A DNA stretch of 64,000 nucleotides from Methylorubrum rhodesianum. GTDB lineage: Bacteria > Pseudomonadota > Alphaproteobacteria > Rhizobiales > Beijerinckiaceae. The stretch covers positions 124,001 through 188,000 of the forward strand of contig NZ_JACHOS010000005.1 in NCBI RefSeq assembly GCF_014199985.1, in the 5' to 3' direction. Below the pieces are notes generated by a model. That model made no database searches. It had not been told where the DNA came from and saw only the letters and a list, made by a program, of their open reading frames with translations. Positions 63,370 to 64,000 of this stretch are shown here, one piece after another; position 1 is the stretch's first letter, and every line of letters begins with the position of its first letter. The translations under genes and the position numbers were made by a program.

Positions 63370-64000
63370 TCACGGGCGCCCGTGCAGAAGCGGTTCGAGA
63401 GCGGCGAGATAGCCCGCGACGGCGGCCTCCGCCGTGAAGTGCGGGAGCACGCGCTCGGCCGCGCGCCGCAAGTCTTCGCGGAGCGACCCGTCGTCGAGGA
63501 GACGCAGGGCCGCCGCGACCCAATCCGCCACGACCATCGGCCGCACCGCGCCGCAGCCATGGGCTTCGAGCAGGCCGCGCCCCGCGCCGGAATGGGGGGA
63601 GGCCAGCACCGGTGTCCCGCTCTGGAGGGCCTCCTGCACCACGATCCCCCACACGTCGCCGCGGCTCGGAAACAGGAAGAGCCTTGCCGAGGCGTAGACC
63701 TCGGGCAGCGCCTCCTGGCCCAGAAAGCCGTCGAACCGGGCGGAGAGGCCGGCCTGCGCGAAACGCGCCTCCATCTCCGCCCGCAGCGGTCCGTCGCCCG
63801 CGACACGGACCGACAGGGGCCGGCCGCGGTCACGACAGCCGAGCACCACCTCGGTGAAGAAGCGGGCGCCTTTCACCTCCTCGTTCAGCATGCCGCAGAA
63901 CAGGAGGTCGTAGGGCCGCGCGGAATCGGGCGGCGGCGGGGCGGGCGGCGTCCAGGCCGGGAAGAGCGGGCTCAGGACGAACCGCTCGGGCGGCAGCCCG
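63370..64000 (-). CDS. Glycosyltransferase, GT4-like (partial, 5' end beyond the window)
   Basis: The frame stays open to the window edge, so only the C-terminal 209 residues are visible. LLFCGMLNEEVKGARF, VRVAGDGPLRAEMEARF and the SRGDVWGIVVQEALQSGTPVLASPHSGAGRGLLE block are the nucleotide-sugar domain of GT-B enzymes of the GT4 family (the Glu of VQEAL is the conserved one). Part of the third polysaccharide locus, on the opposite strand to the Wzy/Wzz/beta-helix genes. Confidence 0.82.
   Translation of the reverse strand, partial: GLPPERFVLSPLFPAWTPPAPPPPDSARPYDLLFCGMLNEEVKGARFFTEVVLGCRDRGRPLSVRVAGDGPLRAEMEARFAQAGLSARFDGFLGQEALPEVYASARLFLFPSRGDVWGIVVQEALQSGTPVLASPHSGAGRGLLEAHGCGAVRPMVVADWVAAALRLLDDGSLREDLRRAAERVLPHFTAEAAVAGYLAALEPLLHGRP

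Overview
The window is high-GC DNA with strongly GC-biased third codon positions. Its gene content (murE-murF-mraY-murD, an Mrp/Pha antiporter operon with fused A and B subunits, a homolog of the rhizobial amino acid:carrier protein ligases, and many ATGA/GTGA translational overlaps) fits a free-living or plant-associated alphaproteobacterium, most likely Methylobacterium/Methylorubrum in the Hyphomicrobiales. The genus is an inference from gene content and codon style; I could not search a database.

Layout. 1-4.1 kb: end of murE, then murF, mraY and murD (peptidoglycan precursor synthesis). 4.2-12.5 kb: mixed housekeeping genes: a hotdog thioesterase, a Kef-type K+/H+ antiporter, two uncharacterised membrane proteins followed by a MoxR ATPase, a periplasmic catalase-like protein that lacks the usual distal histidine, an aldo/keto reductase and a SixA-type phosphatase. 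12.6-20.3 kb: a muramidase-like secreted protein, then a two-protein NRPS (C-A-T, then C-T-TE). Its adenylation domain carries the glycine code, and its thioesterase has Cys at the nucleophile position. 20.3-25.7 kb: a five-gene minus-strand operon for nucleotide sugars and glycan transfer (sugar dehydrogenase, epimerase, GDP-fucose synthase, WecG/CpsF transferase, GT4). 26.6-32.7 kb: mrpAB-C-D-E-F-G. 32.9-35.4 kb: an AT-rich foreign patch with one orphan membrane protein and a decayed IS5-type transposase. 35.5-40.3 kb: a second glycan locus with a glycosyltransferase, a Wzy-like polymerase fused in frame to a beta-helix protein, and a Wzx-like flippase. 40.4-48.3 kb: a metY-metA-acyl-CoA synthetase operon facing a cupin gene and a branched-chain aminotransferase, then a TPP enzyme.

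48.7-55.3 kb is the most unusual part. A flavin reductase precedes a tight set of co-directional genes: carrier protein 1, an acyl-CoA-dehydrogenase-like enzyme, a truncated class II seryl-tRNA-synthetase homolog (amino acid:[carrier protein] ligase), an HSL-type hydrolase, carrier protein 2, an AMP-forming ligase and an SDR reductase. It reads as a compact pathway that builds a small molecule from a carrier-bound amino acid, with neither an NRPS condensation domain nor a ketosynthase inside the cluster.

55.5-64 kb: a third glycan locus, with a GNAT-type acyltransferase, a Wzy-like ligase/polymerase, a Wzz/GumC-type co-polymerase with a C-terminal P-loop domain, an exported beta-helix protein, a coiled-coil protein and a glycosyltransferase cut by the window edge. 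Together the three glycan loci suggest one or more exported polysaccharides made by the Wzx/Wzy route, with beta-helix proteins as likely trimming or lyase enzymes.
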